In this document: piece after piece, positions 44,896 through 54,093 of the stretch
Numbering within the stretch: the first letter of the stretch is position 1
Layout of the letters: the number at the start of each line of letters is the position of its first letter
Assembly (NCBI GenBank): GCA_030653175.1
Contig: JAURZV010000088.1
Location: 1-55,989, forward strand
Source of the DNA: Methylobacter sp.
GTDB taxonomy: Bacteria > Pseudomonadota > Gammaproteobacteria > Methylococcales > Methylomonadaceae
DNA: 55,989 bases
Direction of reading: 5' to 3'
Notes under the pieces: generated by a model
What the model was told of the DNA's origin: nothing
The model's input: the letters and a program-made list of their open reading frames with translations, nothing else
Database searches by the model: none
Position numbers and translations under genes: made by a program

Positions 44896-45411
44896 TCAGC
44901 TTTGCTCGCTGCTCATGGTCTGCGCGCATTTTGCACATATGCCATGAATCTCGATGGCTTTGCTGTGCACAATGAAATCCGCCTGCCTGATTTCCCGCGA
45001 CAGCGCCCGCATGACTTCCGGGGCTGATCGTTCTTCCACTTCCTGACAGTTATTGCAGATCAGCAATAACTGTTCATGCTGATGCCCCGAGCAATTGCAA
45101 CCGACAAATGCATTGAGGCTTTCCACCCGATGGATCAGGCCCTGTTCGATCAAAAAATCCAGTGCGCGGTAAATCGTCGCGGGTTTTGCGGCATTTTGCA
45201 GGGGCTTGATGCGATCCAGCAGATCATAAGCTTTGACGGCCTTGTGGCTGTCCCAGATCAGTTCCAGCACTTGATGGCGTATCGGCGTTAATTGCACGCC
45301 GCGCACCACGCACAATTGCGCGGCGGTGTCTAAGGCCTCGCTGACGCATTTTTTATGATCGTGTCCTGAAGGATGAGGATGGTTGTGGCTTGCTTCGGCA
45401 GGTGTGTTCAT
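44896..45411 (-). CDS. zur: zinc uptake regulator Zur (Fur family)
   Basis: Zinc-sensing repressor of 171 residues. A His-rich N-terminal tail (NHPHPSGHDHKKC) precedes the winged-helix DNA-binding domain (about 35-95, TPIRHQVLELIW and PATIYRALDFLIEQGLIHRVES split). Structural-zinc cysteines are CNNC (about 118) and CAKC (about 161). ORF order zur then znuD, with a palindromic site ahead of zur, supports autoregulation. Being Fur-family, it could bind another metal, but the surrounding genes identify zinc. Confidence 0.94.
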   Translation of the reverse strand: MNTPAEASHNHPHPSGHDHKKCVSEALDTAAQLCVVRGVQLTPIRHQVLELIWDSHKAVKAYDLLDRIKPLQNAAKPATIYRALDFLIEQGLIHRVESLNAFVGCNCSGHQHEQLLLICNNCQEVEERSAPEVMRALSREIRQADFIVHSKAIEIHGICAKCAQTMSSEQS

Positions 45412-45432
45412 TGCAAAGACCGCTTATCTGAA

Positions 45433-45459
45433 ATCGAATGTTATATTATAACATTCGAT
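45433..45459. promoter_or_regulatory. Zur box ahead of zur (perfect 27-bp palindrome)
   Basis: ATCGAATGTTATA, one central T, then the exact complement. The inner ATGTTAT-ATT-ATAACAT equals the site type at 42326 and 44845. It lies 22 bp upstream of the zur start codon and suggests autorepression. Confidence 0.9.
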
Positions 45460-45496
45460 GAGATTTGGCAATTTTGCACGTTGTATGGTGGGCGAC

Positions 45497-45990
45497 CTCG
45501 GCAACTGCTCCATGCGTCGCCTAAAGCGCCTACTGTTGGTGCTCTACCTCCTGCATAATCCACATGGATGTGGTGAATGCAGATATTGCAGGAGCAAATA
45601 TCTGTCCATACAAGTCGTGCCGGATCGCCACTACAGAGCCAGGCATTAGGTTTTCACCACGAAGGACACGAAGATCACGAAGAAAAGAACTTAAACCTTC
45701 GTGGTCTTCGTGTCCTTCGTGGTAAATATTCCTTATTTGCTATGTCTCGTTCCCACGCGCTGCGTGGGAACGCAGTCAAGGCGCGCTGCGCCGCGAGCCG
45801 CGGTCAACGCGCCGAAATGCTTCCAGCTGGGCGGGGGTTGCAACCCCCGCCCCTAACGTTTCCCAATATCTAAGCAAAGTGGAGACACTTAACCAACTCA
45901 AAACGTTTCGGACGGGGCAACATGCCCCGTCCAGCTTGTATTGTCGAAGCATAGTATTTATACATGTTGCCTTAAACCTTCGTGCTCTTC
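45497..45990. repeat. stack of dispersed repeats between zur and rimO
   Basis: From left to right: an inverted copy of the CATGGATGCAGGAGGTAGAG repeat (45497-45567); the ACGAAGGACACGAAG hairpin (45657-45722); CGTTCCCACGCGCTGCGTGGGAACG (45749-45773, shown here in part); a GCGGGGGTTGCAACCCCCGC palindrome (about 45829-45848); and GGACGGGGCAACATGCCCCGTCC type (about 45912). No gene is supported. The long run of unrelated repeats indicates nested insertion or accretion. Confidence 0.7.
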
Positions 45991-46035
45991 GTGGTGAGTT
46001 AAAAATTAATTATCCACCAGCTGTTGGCAACTGCC

Positions 46036-47346
46036 CTAAACCAACCGCCCCCACAAATCGTATTCGTCCGCTTCTTCCAGCTCGACGTCGACGAAGTCGC
46101 CGACTTTCAGGTGTGTCGCGCCGTCAATAAACACCTGGCCGTCGATTTCCGGCGCATCGGCTTTGCTTCTTGCAACCGCGCCTTCTTCAACCACTTCATC
46201 GATCAGCACGGTTTCGATTCGGCCTACCCGCTGCTGCAAACGCGCCGCGCTGATTTCTGCCTGATGCGCCATAAACCGCGCCAAGCGTTCCTGTTTGACT
46301 TGTTCCGGTATCTGATCGGGCAACTCATTGGCGACCGCGCCTTTTACCGGCGAATAGGCAAAGCAGCCGACCCTGTCCATTTGCGCCTCGCTCATAAAGT
46401 CCAGCAACTGTTCAAACTCCTGCTCGGTTTCGCCGGGAAAGCCGACGATAAACGTGCTGCGCAAAGTTATGTCAGGACAGATTTCCCGCCATGCTTTAAT
46501 GCGTTCCAGGTTATTCTCGCCGGCAGCCGGACGCTTCATTAATTTAAGGATGCGGCTGTTAGCGTGTTGAAACGGTATGTCCAGATAAGGCAGGATTTTG
46601 CCCTCGGCCATTAACGGGATCACTTCATCCACATGCGGATACGGGTAAACGTAATGCATCCTGACCCAAATACCCAAGTCGCCCAACGCCTCGGCTAAAT
46701 CATAAAAGCGGGTTTTAACCGAACGGCCTTTCCAGTCCCGGCTTTGATACTTCAAATCCAGACCGTAGGCGCTGGTATCCTGCGAAACTACGAGCAATTC
46801 CTTTACTCCGGCATTGGCCAAACGTTCGGCTTCCAGCATCACCTCATCAACCGGCCTGCTGACCAGATCGCCGCGCATCGAAGGGATGATGCAGAAAGTG
46901 CAGCGATGATTGCAGCCTTCTGAAATCTTCAAATAGGCATAATGCCGTGGCGTCAGCTTGATGCCTTGCGGCGGCACCAGGCTGATAAACGGATCATGCG
47001 GCGGCGGCAAATGCTCATGCACAGCAGCCACAACTTCTTCCAGAGCATGTGCGCCGGTCACTTTCAAGACTTGCGGATGACGCTCCCGGATTTCGGCTTC
47101 TCTGGAACCCAAACAGCCGGTAACGATAACCTTGCCGTTTTGAGCCAGCGCTTCGCCGATGCTGTCCAATGATTCTTCCACCGCCGCATCGATAAAACCG
47201 CAGGTATTAACCACGACCAGATCGGCGTCCTGATAAGTCGGCGAAATGGTGTAACCCTCTGAGCGAAGCTTGGTTAAAATTCTTTCGCTATCGACCAGGG
47301 CTTTGGGGCAACCCAAACTAATAAAACCAATTTGTGGGGCAGTCAT
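46036..47346 (-). CDS. rimO: ribosomal protein S12 methylthiotransferase RimO
   Basis: A radical AdoMet enzyme that adds SCH3 to Asp88 of ribosomal protein S12. The 436-residue protein has the N-terminal UPF0004 domain with three cysteines ([28 protein letters not shown]), the radical motif CNHRCTFC (about 146-153), and a C-terminal TRAM domain (about 370-436, GQVFIDG). It is complete and has ordinary length. It is monocistronic between repeat stacks. Confidence 0.96.
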   Translation of the reverse strand: MTAPQIGFISLGCPKALVDSERILTKLRSEGYTISPTYQDADLVVVNTCGFIDAAVEESLDSIGEALAQNGKVIVTGCLGSREAEIRERHPQVLKVTGAHALEEVVAAVHEHLPPPHDPFISLVPPQGIKLTPRHYAYLKISEGCNHRCTFCIIPSMRGDLVSRPVDEVMLEAERLANAGVKELLVVSQDTSAYGLDLKYQSRDWKGRSVKTRFYDLAEALGDLGIWVRMHYVYPYPHVDEVIPLMAEGKILPYLDIPFQHANSRILKLMKRPAAGENNLERIKAWREICPDITLRSTFIVGFPGETEQEFEQLLDFMSEAQMDRVGCFAYSPVKGAVANELPDQIPEQVKQERLARFMAHQAEISAARLQQRVGRIETVLIDEVVEEGAVARSKADAPEIDGQVFIDGATHLKVGDFVDVELEEADEYDLWGRLV

Positions 47347-47415
47347 TTAAATCTCAGCTAGTGTTAAAGCGCGTTAGTTTATAGCAGTGGCTGCTCAAAT
47401 AGAATGATTTTTCGT

Positions 47416-47550
47416 AACTGCTCAGTAGTTAGAAAAATGGAACGCGGATGACGCTGATAATTAAGATTAAATAAGATTTTTCTTGAATTATCTGTGTCCA
47501 TCATATTCATCTGCGTCATCTGCGTTCTATTTTTTTAACTGTTGAATAGT
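47416..47550. repeat. inverted-repeat element AACGCGGATGACGCTGAT type
   Basis: Arms 47416-47458 and 47509-47550 are imperfect complements (AACGCGGATGACGCTGAT against AACGCAGATGACGCAGAT). A short fragment of the same repeat (CCGCGTTATCCGCGTTCTAT) lies at 1123-1146 after yoaA. Its right end touches the stop of the thermonuclease gene. Confidence 0.65.
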
Positions 47551-48386
47551 TAGGGATTTTCCTTAATCGCACTCGGATGCCGAATTAACATCGACAAATG
47601 TCCCTTGCTTTTATTCAGCCAGCCGCGCACTTCGATAGTTTTGCCCAAATAATCATTAACATCGGGGAATAAATCCAGCCATTTGCTCTCGATACGCGCC
47701 TCAAATCCAGCCCCTTCGGCTGCGCCCGGGACAGGCGAAAACTCCAGGTAAATCGACTTTCGTGTCGAACGGATATTAATCACCTTCCCAACCAGACGCG
47801 TCCAGCCCTGATGTCCGTCTTCGGTAAGACTGCCGACCGGTATTGCGGCATATTCAGGCCGCCCCCAAATACCGAGCTTGGCTTGTTCTGCCTGATCCTG
47901 AGCCTTAACCAACTCATTGACATAGTGCAGCTCGAGCGGATAGATACTGACTGCCGCCAAACCCGCTGCAACCAGCTGTAGGTTAATATGCTCTTTTTTT
48001 TCGGTAAACAAATGCGCCAACGTTCTGTCGTATTTATCGGTTTTTTCCGCACCTACTTCCAAGCGGACTTTAGTGTTTTTCAGCTTGTCGATCAACCAGC
48101 GTTTGGCCTCGTCTCCGCCCGCATCGGCCTGTTTATCCCTGTGCTGAACCTCCGGGGTATTGATGCCCAAAAACCGGACTTTACGCCCATCCTCCAACAC
48201 CACGGTATCGCCGTCATAAACCGTCTTGACCCTATAAAAATCATAGCCCGGTTTTATATCGACTATTTTTGCGTCAACAACCGGGCGATCGGAAAAATGC
48301 TTGCTGCCGTTCGCATCCTGCCATTCGTAGATTTCCGCGTTAACCCAACCGGACAAACATAATAATAAAACCAGTAAAATCCTCAT
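47550..48386 (-). CDS. secreted DUF4124-thermonuclease (SNase) protein
   Basis: A 278-residue exported protein. Residues 1-17 are a signal peptide (LLVLLLCLSGWVNA), 18-45 a DUF4124-like segment (EIYEWQDANGSKHFSDRP), and about 50-175 a staphylococcal nuclease domain with YDGDTVVL, LGINTPEV, and the catalytic KYDRTLAHLF. The last 80 residues (WTRLVGKVINIRSTRKSIYLEF) look like an additional OB-like domain. It would degrade nucleic acids in the periplasm or outside. It is read toward a repeat and rimO. Confidence 0.88.
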   Translation of the reverse strand: MRILLVLLLCLSGWVNAEIYEWQDANGSKHFSDRPVVDAKIVDIKPGYDFYRVKTVYDGDTVVLEDGRKVRFLGINTPEVQHRDKQADAGGDEAKRWLIDKLKNTKVRLEVGAEKTDKYDRTLAHLFTEKKEHINLQLVAAGLAAVSIYPLELHYVNELVKAQDQAEQAKLGIWGRPEYAAIPVGSLTEDGHQGWTRLVGKVINIRSTRKSIYLEFSPVPGAAEGAGFEARIESKWLDLFPDVNDYLGKTIEVRGWLNKSKGHLSMLIRHPSAIKENP

Positions 48387-48453
48387 GCCCTGCCCTCATC
48401 TTTATACTCAAGTGTGTTCAAGTTCGTCATTTTGGCATCAATTTAAGATATAT

Positions 48454-48515
48454 CACCACGAAGACACGAAGAACACGAAGTTTTTACTGAGCTTTTCTTC
48501 GTGAACTTCGTGTCT
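48454..48515. repeat. ACGAAGACACGAAGAACACGAAG hairpin repeat
   Basis: Arms around CACGAAGACACGAAG and CTTCGTG-AACTTCGTGTC pair. The flanking CTCGGCAACCGCTCCCTGCG is a piece of the other composite repeat at 12138. A REP-like CCCTCACCCTAGCCC unit follows at 48612-48653. Confidence 0.7.
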
Positions 48516-48699
48516 CGGCAACCGCTCCCTGCGTTGCTCTAAGTAGGTGTTCATAAGTTTCTTAACATTATTGGTATAGTTGCCGAAGCTGGTAAAGCGA
48601 CATTTGAAATGCCCTCACCCTAGCCCTTTCCCGAGGGGAGAGGGGACTTTGTTGCTTTACCAACTTCGGACCCTATATTTAAAGCCATTCGGCCAGTTA

Positions 48700-49006
48700 G
48701 ATTGTTCACCTTCCGATCTCGTTCCCGCCATGCGTTCCCCCTTTGCTTCATGGATGGAGCGTTTCGCTATCGAAAGCCCAGAATCCATTGCCGACACTGA
48801 AACGGATCAAGATCCCATGATGGCGTACTGACTGCCAAGGAAAATACTCATGAGCACGATCGACTACAGGAAATACATGGCGTCAAAAATATTGCTATCG
48901 TAAAGAGCAAGTTTCCTGAAATGCGGGCCATAGAAACGCTGGAGTACATGAGAGCCGGGTATCCAGTCATCTCTACCAGGCCTATCTTCAACGAGATGAC
49001 TACGCC
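48700..49006 (+). pseudogene. degenerate RecB-like nuclease remnant (TM0106-type, tentative)
   Basis: Three frames taken in order read SPSDLVPAMRSPFASWMERF, then THEHDRLQEIHGVKNIAIVK and EMRAIETLEYMRAGYPVI, then YQAYLQRDDYA. These are consistent with the N-terminal nuclease part of RecB-like TM0106-family proteins, recognised from memory. At least two frameshifts and a lost C-terminal part show that it is dead. It abuts a truncated phnF. Confidence 0.5.
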
Positions 49007-49110
49007 TTGATACCATGGAGCAAACGGAGTCCTGTCTAATGCTTTGCTCAAGCAAAATCCCGATACGTCAATGCGCCTACTAACCTTGACATTGGGCGCT
49101 CTGTCGACTG

Positions 49111-49644
49111 GTGGAACGGGTGCATAGCAAAGGCGTTTTTGTGCTGGATGCGCCGGTCGATTATGCGATTGGCAAGCATAACCGTTTTACCGAAAACCTG
49201 GAAGCGTTGGGCAAAACCAGTGATTCCCGGTTGTTGAGAAAGCTTGAAATCAAGGCGAAAGGCAATGTGGCAAAGATGCTGCAAATTGAGGAAGGCGATG
49301 CCGTGTTATGGCTGGAGACTTTGCGTAAAGTTGACGACAAACCATTTTGCCTGATTTCTCATTATCTGCCCATAGCCAGATTGGGGGATGTTATCAAGGA
49401 GTATCAAAGTGGTTCGCTGCACACTTTTTTCAAAGAAATGGGTCTTAATCCGGTCAGGCTGGGCAGCACGGTTAGCGCCACCTTGCCATTGGATGAAGAC
49501 GGCCTGTTGCTGGCAATGCCTCGGCATTTGCCGGTGCTGCGGGTGAAAACCGTTAATGTTGATGTTAAAACACAAAAACCGATTGAGTATTCATTGGCGC
49601 GATTTAGAGCGGATCGCGCGCAAATCTCAATCAATATCGAGTAA
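49111..49644 (+). pseudogene. phnF: phnF-like GntR regulator lacking its DNA-binding domain
   Basis: Only the last wing (ERVHSKGVFVL) and the complete UTRA effector domain (about residues 18-178) remain; the GntR winged helix that would bind DNA is gone, replaced upstream by nuclease remnant sequence. UTRA features include EEGDAVLWLETLRKVDDKPF and PIEYSLARFRADRAQI. The intact part has no frameshift, so it may still be translated from GTG at 49111, but it could not act as a DNA-binding repressor alone. It lies 25 bp before phnD. Confidence 0.82.
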
Positions 49645-49668
49645 CTCTTTTAACTTAAGGAAAATGAC

Positions 49669-50540
49669 ATGAAATTCAAACAATTAAAATTCATTGCCGC
49701 CGTGCTGATCCTATCGGGCATGCAAACAATCGCCGCAGCCAAAGGTTTGGTCATGGGGCTGATACCCGCTGAAAATAACGAGGAGATGATTCAGAAATTT
49801 GAGCCGATGCGCCAATATCTAGAAGCGAAAACCGGCGAACCTGTCAAGGTCTTCACCGCCACCGACTATGCAGGTGTCATCGAAGGCATGAAAAAAGGGC
49901 GGGTCGATATTGCCCCTGGTTTGGGCCGCTGTCTTATGTGCTGGCTGAAAAAGAAGCCAATGCCGAAGCGTTTGCCGTGGGTGTACGTTCAGATACCGGA
50001 TTGTCTACCTACCGTTCCTTATTTGTGGTGCCGGAAGGTTCCGAGGTTAAGACTATCGCCGACCTGAAAGGCAAAAGCGTTGCCTTTGTTGATCCAGCCT
50101 CAACATCAGGCGGCTTGATACCGACTTATTTGGTTAAACAAGCCACTGGGCAGATGCCTAAACAATTTTTCGGCGAATTTACCTATGCAGGCTCACATGA
50201 TGCTGCCGAAATGGCTGTTAAAAACAAATCCGTTGATGCGGCCGCCGACAACGACATCACTTACGAAAAAATGCTGAAAAAAGGCCTGATTACCAAAGAA
50301 TCCAACCGGGTGTTGCTGTATTCCGATCCGCTGCCCGGTTCACCGATGGCTTATCGCAAAGATTTGCCGGAAGCCACCAAAGCCAAAATTCGCGATGCTG
50401 TTCTCAATGCTCATAACGATATAAAAGTCACCGGTTATGGCGAATTAACCAAATATGACCCTGTTACGGCAGCCGACTATCAAAAAATACGCGATTTGGT
50501 CAGCGAATTGGGATTACTCCGCGAAGACATGTTGAAGTAA
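49669..50540 (+). pseudogene. phnD: phosphonate ABC transporter binding protein, frameshifted
   Basis: Periplasmic phosphonate-binding protein, broken. The first frame gives a signal peptide (MKFKQLKFIAAVLILSGMQ, AAA) and the start of the domain to KKGRVDIA; then two extra C in the run at 49913-49916 shift the frame. Removing them restores a VDIA-WFGPLSYVLAEKEAN reading that continues to the stop at 50540. The rest of the coding region, including the STSGGLIPTY and AADNDITYEKML parts, is intact. Without a binding protein, the uptake system cannot work unless the shift is corrected. Confidence 0.85.
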
Positions 50541-50542
50541 CC

Positions 50543-50591
50543 TGTAGGAGCGGCTTTAGCCGCGATTATCGGGGCTAAAGCCGCTCCTACA
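50543..50591. repeat. 19-bp perfect inverted repeat between phnD and phnC
   Basis: TGTAGGAGCGGCTTTAGCC (50543-50561) pairs with its complement (50573-50591). GGGAGCGGCTTTAGCCGCG also occurs at 55760 and 55957. A REP-type hairpin that may set transcript ends within the operon. Confidence 0.8.
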
Positions 50592-50629
50592 ATTGCGATA
50601 AACTCACGTTCACCCAAAGGAAACCCGTT

Positions 50630-51409
50630 ATGGCTTACATTTCTCTAAGAGCAGTGCATAAAACCTACCCCAATGGTTATTGCGCACTGAAAAACATCAA
50701 TCTGGACATTGAAGCCGGGCAATTTATTGCCGTACTGGGGCCTAGCGGCGCCGGTAAATCGACTTTACTCAGAGCGATGAATGCCCTTGATCCGGCCACA
50801 CAAGGCGAGATTAGCATTGATGGCGTTACCCTGAACAAAAAAAACTACCGCAAAATACGCGCCCATATCGGCATGGTGTTCCAACAGTTTAATCTGGTCG
50901 ATCGCTTGAACGTGATGACCAATGTGTTGGTCGGTCGTTTGGCGGAACGCAGCTGGCTGAGCAGTTTGTTTTACCTGTTTCCAAAAACGGATTATCAGAT
51001 CACCGAAGCAGCGTTACGGGAAGTCGATTTGCTCGACAAGGCCTGGAGCCGCGCCGACAAATTGTCCGGCGGGCAACAGCAACGGGTGGGCATTGCCCGT
51101 GCGCTGGCGCAACAACCCAAACTGATTCTGGCCGATGAGCCGATTGCCAGTCTTGATCCCAAAGCCAGCGAAGAAGTCCTGACACTGCTGCGAAAAATTT
51201 GCAGCGAAAAAGGCATTACCGTCATTATCAACCTGCATCAGGTCGAATATGCCAAACAATACGCCGACCGTATCATCGCCTTGAATGCGGGCTGGCTGGT
51301 ATTTGACGGCAGTCCCGAACAATTAACGGCGGCCAAGCAGGCTGAAATTTACGGCACCACATACGAGGAGACAAGTCATGAACCCGAGCTGGTATTGGCC
51401 CACACCTAA
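50630..51409 (+). CDS. phnC: phosphonate ABC transporter ATP-binding protein
   Basis: The ATPase that drives phosphonate import. The 259-residue protein has Walker A GPSGAGKST (about 37-45), signature LSGGQQQRVGIARAL (about 145-159), Walker B LILADEP and the switch His in NLHQVEYA. Length and composition are normal. The GGAAACC stretch precedes the ATG. The permease gene starts inside its last 32 bp. It is intact but in an operon whose binding protein and second permease are broken. Confidence 0.92.
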   Translation: MAYISLRAVHKTYPNGYCALKNINLDIEAGQFIAVLGPSGAGKSTLLRAMNALDPATQGEISIDGVTLNKKNYRKIRAHIGMVFQQFNLVDRLNVMTNVLVGRLAERSWLSSLFYLFPKTDYQITEAALREVDLLDKAWSRADKLSGGQQQRVGIARALAQQPKLILADEPIASLDPKASEEVLTLLRKICSEKGITVIINLHQVEYAKQYADRIIALNAGWLVFDGSPEQLTAAKQAEIYGTTYEETSHEPELVLAHT

Positions 51410-52193
51410 CGGCAAACCACCGCTTACTGCGGTATTGAGTGTTGTACTGCCGGTTGCGGTGCTGGTATTGACGGCATCTACGGTGGATATGTCGACTAAC
51501 AAAATGTTGTATGCCTTACCGCGTATGCTGGATTTTACCCGGCATTTATGGGTCATGCCCGATTGGCAGTATTTGCCGCAATTGGGCGAAAAAATGCTGG
51601 AAACCGTGGAAATGACCTTATTGGCGACCGCGCTTGCGGTGGTGTTATCCATGCCGTTGGGCATTTTGGCGGCGAAAAACGCCAGCCCTCACCCCTGGAT
51701 TTTTCGCATCACCCGCGATCTGCTCAGTTTTATTCGCGCCCTGCCGGAACTGGTGTGGGCGCTGGTGTTTGTCTCTGCATTGGGACTGGGGCCGCTGCCG
51801 GGGATCATGGCGTTATCGCTGGTCACCGTGGGTTTTATGGGCAAATTTATCGCCGAAAGCATAGAAGTGGTCGACTTCAAAGCCGTTGAAGGGCTTGAAT
51901 CGACCGGCTGCAATAAATTCCAGAGCATTTTGTACGCGATGCTGCCGCAGGCGGTGCCGGATTTTATCGGTTCGCTGCTGTACATCCTCGATCACAATTT
52001 ACGCGCGGCGTCCATCCTGGGCCTGGTCGGCGCGGGCGGTATCGGTTACGACATGGTGATGTCTATGCGTCTGTTCAATTACGAGCGCATCGGCATGATC
52101 GCTTTATCCATTTATGTGCTGGTCACGCTATTGGACAGGCTGTCCGATGTGTTTCGGCAAAAAGCGATCGGAGGCAACCTCAATGTCCACTAA
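51378..52193 (+). CDS. phnE: phosphonate ABC transporter permease PhnE (first)
   Basis: A 271-residue inner-membrane permease with about six helices. The cytoplasmic EAA loop is in GFMGKFIAESIEVVDFKAVE (about 155-174), and ALGLGPLPGIMALSL precedes it. It is intact and overlaps phnC by 32 bp. phnE2 begins 11 bp before its stop, so the permease pair is co-translated. Confidence 0.92.
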   Translation: MNPSWYWPTPNGKPPLTAVLSVVLPVAVLVLTASTVDMSTNKMLYALPRMLDFTRHLWVMPDWQYLPQLGEKMLETVEMTLLATALAVVLSMPLGILAAKNASPHPWIFRITRDLLSFIRALPELVWALVFVSALGLGPLPGIMALSLVTVGFMGKFIAESIEVVDFKAVEGLESTGCNKFQSILYAMLPQAVPDFIGSLLYILDHNLRAASILGLVGAGGIGYDMVMSMRLFNYERIGMIALSIYVLVTLLDRLSDVFRQKAIGGNLNVH

Positions 52194-52810
52194 TATCTTG
52201 CCGCCCAAGCCGAAAAATTTATTTCCGGTCTGGCTATCGGTTGCGCTGGCTCTACTCTGGTTTATCGTCTGGGATTTAGGGGTCGATTTTAAAGACCTGT
52301 TGTACGGTGTTGAAGACATGACGGAATATTTTAGCCGTTACGGCACGCCTAATTTTTCAAACATATCTAGTTATCTATACCTTATGGTGCAAACCTTGGT
52401 GACTGCGTTTTGGGGCACGACGCTCGCATTCATCATTGCCGCAACCGTGGCGCCCTATGCGGCACGCCCGCTAACACCTAACGCCGTCACCTATCGATTT
52501 GCCAGAGAATTGCTCAATTTCATGCGGGCCATGCCCGATTTGCTGCTGGCGCTGATCTTCGTCAGTTCAATGGGACTGGGGCCGCTGCCGGGCGTGTTGG
52601 CGCTGTCCATACATACGGCAGGATTTCTCGGAAAATTTTTTGCAGAAAACATGGAGCGAGTACCGGCGGGTAAATACGAAGCATTGTCGGCGGTCGGCGC
52701 CGGTTTTACCCAAAAAATCGTGTTTGCCGCCTGGCCGTCCATGCTCAGAGAGTCGGTAGGTAACATTTTGTACATCTTCGACCGCAACGTGCGCATGGCG
52801 GCAATATGCG
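52183..52810 (+). pseudogene. phnE: second phosphonate permease, truncated at its C-terminus
   Basis: Starts at ATG 52183 after GGAGG. About 208 residues are normal, with GPLPGVLALSIHTAGFLGKF and the EAA loop, up to IFDRNVRMAAI. There the sequence changes into the tail of phnI, and the frame hits a stop at 52839. About 50 residues with the last helix are lost. Its partner PhnE1 is whole. The junction marks a deletion that also removed phnG and phnH. Confidence 0.85.
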
Positions 52811-53243
52811 CGGCTACGGCGATGTGCATCCGACCGTAGCGGAACTGCGGGTGGGTTATCTACCGGTCATGCTGCCGCATCCGATTACCGGTGAGCTGAC
52901 CGAAGCCGGCGAAGTGTTGATGACCGAATGCGAAGTCGTGGCAACGTATCAGGGTGACGATAACAAAGCCGCACCGACCTTTACCCTGGGTTATGGCGCT
53001 TGTTTCGGACACAACGAGGTCAAGGCGATTTCTATGGCGATTCTGGACAGGGCTTTGCAAAAAGGCATGAAAGACGGCCCGGAAAATCCCTCCGAAGACC
53101 CTGAATTTGTGTTGCTGCATGTGGACGGCATCGACTCGATGGGCTTTGCCTCGCACTACAAAATGCCGCATTACGTTACCTTTCAGTCGGATATGGACAG
53201 GCTGAGAACCACCCAGCAAAAACAGGAGGCCAATCATGAGTAA
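52811..53243 (+). pseudogene. phnI: C-terminal fragment of phnI
   Basis: From the deletion joint on, the frame reads RGYGDVHPTVAELRVGYLP and continues through EVKAISMAILDRALQ and HVDGIDSMGFASHYKMPHY to the stop at 53243, the last 40% of PhnI (about 355 residues in E. coli). The nucleosidase-like front is absent. An ATG at 52806 could start a protein, but not a working PhnI. Confidence 0.88.
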
Positions 53244-54093
53244 CGGAATCAATTTCGCCTTTCTGGACGAATACGCTAAACGCGAGATACGGCGCAGTGT
53301 CTTAAAAGCCATCTGTATTCCCGGCTACCAGGTGCCGTATTCATCCCGGGAAATGCCGATGGGACGGGGTTTCGGCACCGGCGGCCTGCAATTGACCTTG
53401 GCCTTGATCGGCGCGAACGATACCTTGAAAGTCATCGACCAAGGCTCGGACGATTCGGTGAATGCGGTGAATTTGCGCAAATTTATTGAAATGACCTGCC
53501 CCGGCATCGATACCACCACGCGCTTGCAGGAAGCCACGCTGATTCAATCGCGCCACCGGATACCCGAGCAAGCACTGCGCGCCGATCAGATTTTAGTGCT
53601 GCAAGTGCCTTATCCCGATGCGTTGGTGATTGTCGAACCCAGCGAGGACAAGCGCAAGGTCATGCACGGCGAGGCCGATTATTCGCGGCTGTTGGTCAAG
53701 CTGTACGAGGACATCGTCAAATTCGATGAGATCACCATTTCGCACCGTTACCCGACCAGGATCAACGGCCATTACATCATCGATCCATCGCCGATTCCTC
53801 GCTATGACGTACCCAAGCTGCACAACTCCAACGCGTTGATTCTGTTCGGTGCGGGCCGTGAGAAAAAAATCTACGCAGTACCGCCGCATTGCCCCGCCGA
53901 GCCGCTGGCGTTCGATGACGTGCCGTTCCGCATCGAGGATTTTACCGATAACCACGGCGAACGCAGAGCCTGCAAACTGTGCGGCTCACAAGAGAGTTTT
54001 CTGGATGAGTTTATCGATGAACAAGGTGAGAGGGTTTATCAATGTTCCGACAGCGATTATTGCGAACAGCAGCAGGAGTTAGCGCATGGATAA
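53236..54093 (+). CDS. phnJ: carbon-phosphorus lyase catalytic subunit PhnJ
   Basis: PhnJ is the radical AdoMet enzyme that cleaves the C-P bond of ribosyl-phosphonates, releasing an alkane (methane from methylphosphonate). The 285-residue protein is complete: GYQVPYSSREMPMG near residue 30 (holding the Gly for the glycyl radical), and four cluster cysteines C246, C249, C270 and C276 (CKLCG, then CSDSDYC). Its start overlaps phnI by 8 bp. PhnG, PhnH and most of PhnI, needed for the complex, are missing. Confidence 0.93.
   Translation: MSNGINFAFLDEYAKREIRRSVLKAICIPGYQVPYSSREMPMGRGFGTGGLQLTLALIGANDTLKVIDQGSDDSVNAVNLRKFIEMTCPGIDTTTRLQEATLIQSRHRIPEQALRADQILVLQVPYPDALVIVEPSEDKRKVMHGEADYSRLLVKLYEDIVKFDEITISHRYPTRINGHYIIDPSPIPRYDVPKLHNSNALILFGAGREKKIYAVPPHCPAEPLAFDDVPFRIEDFTDNHGERRACKLCGSQESFLDEFIDEQGERVYQCSDSDYCEQQQELAHG

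Noticed and set aside
45577-45873. 98-codon frame across the repeat stack after zur
   Set aside because: It translates hairpin repeats (runs such as HHEGHEDHEEK), typical of ACGAAG repeats and not of a protein.
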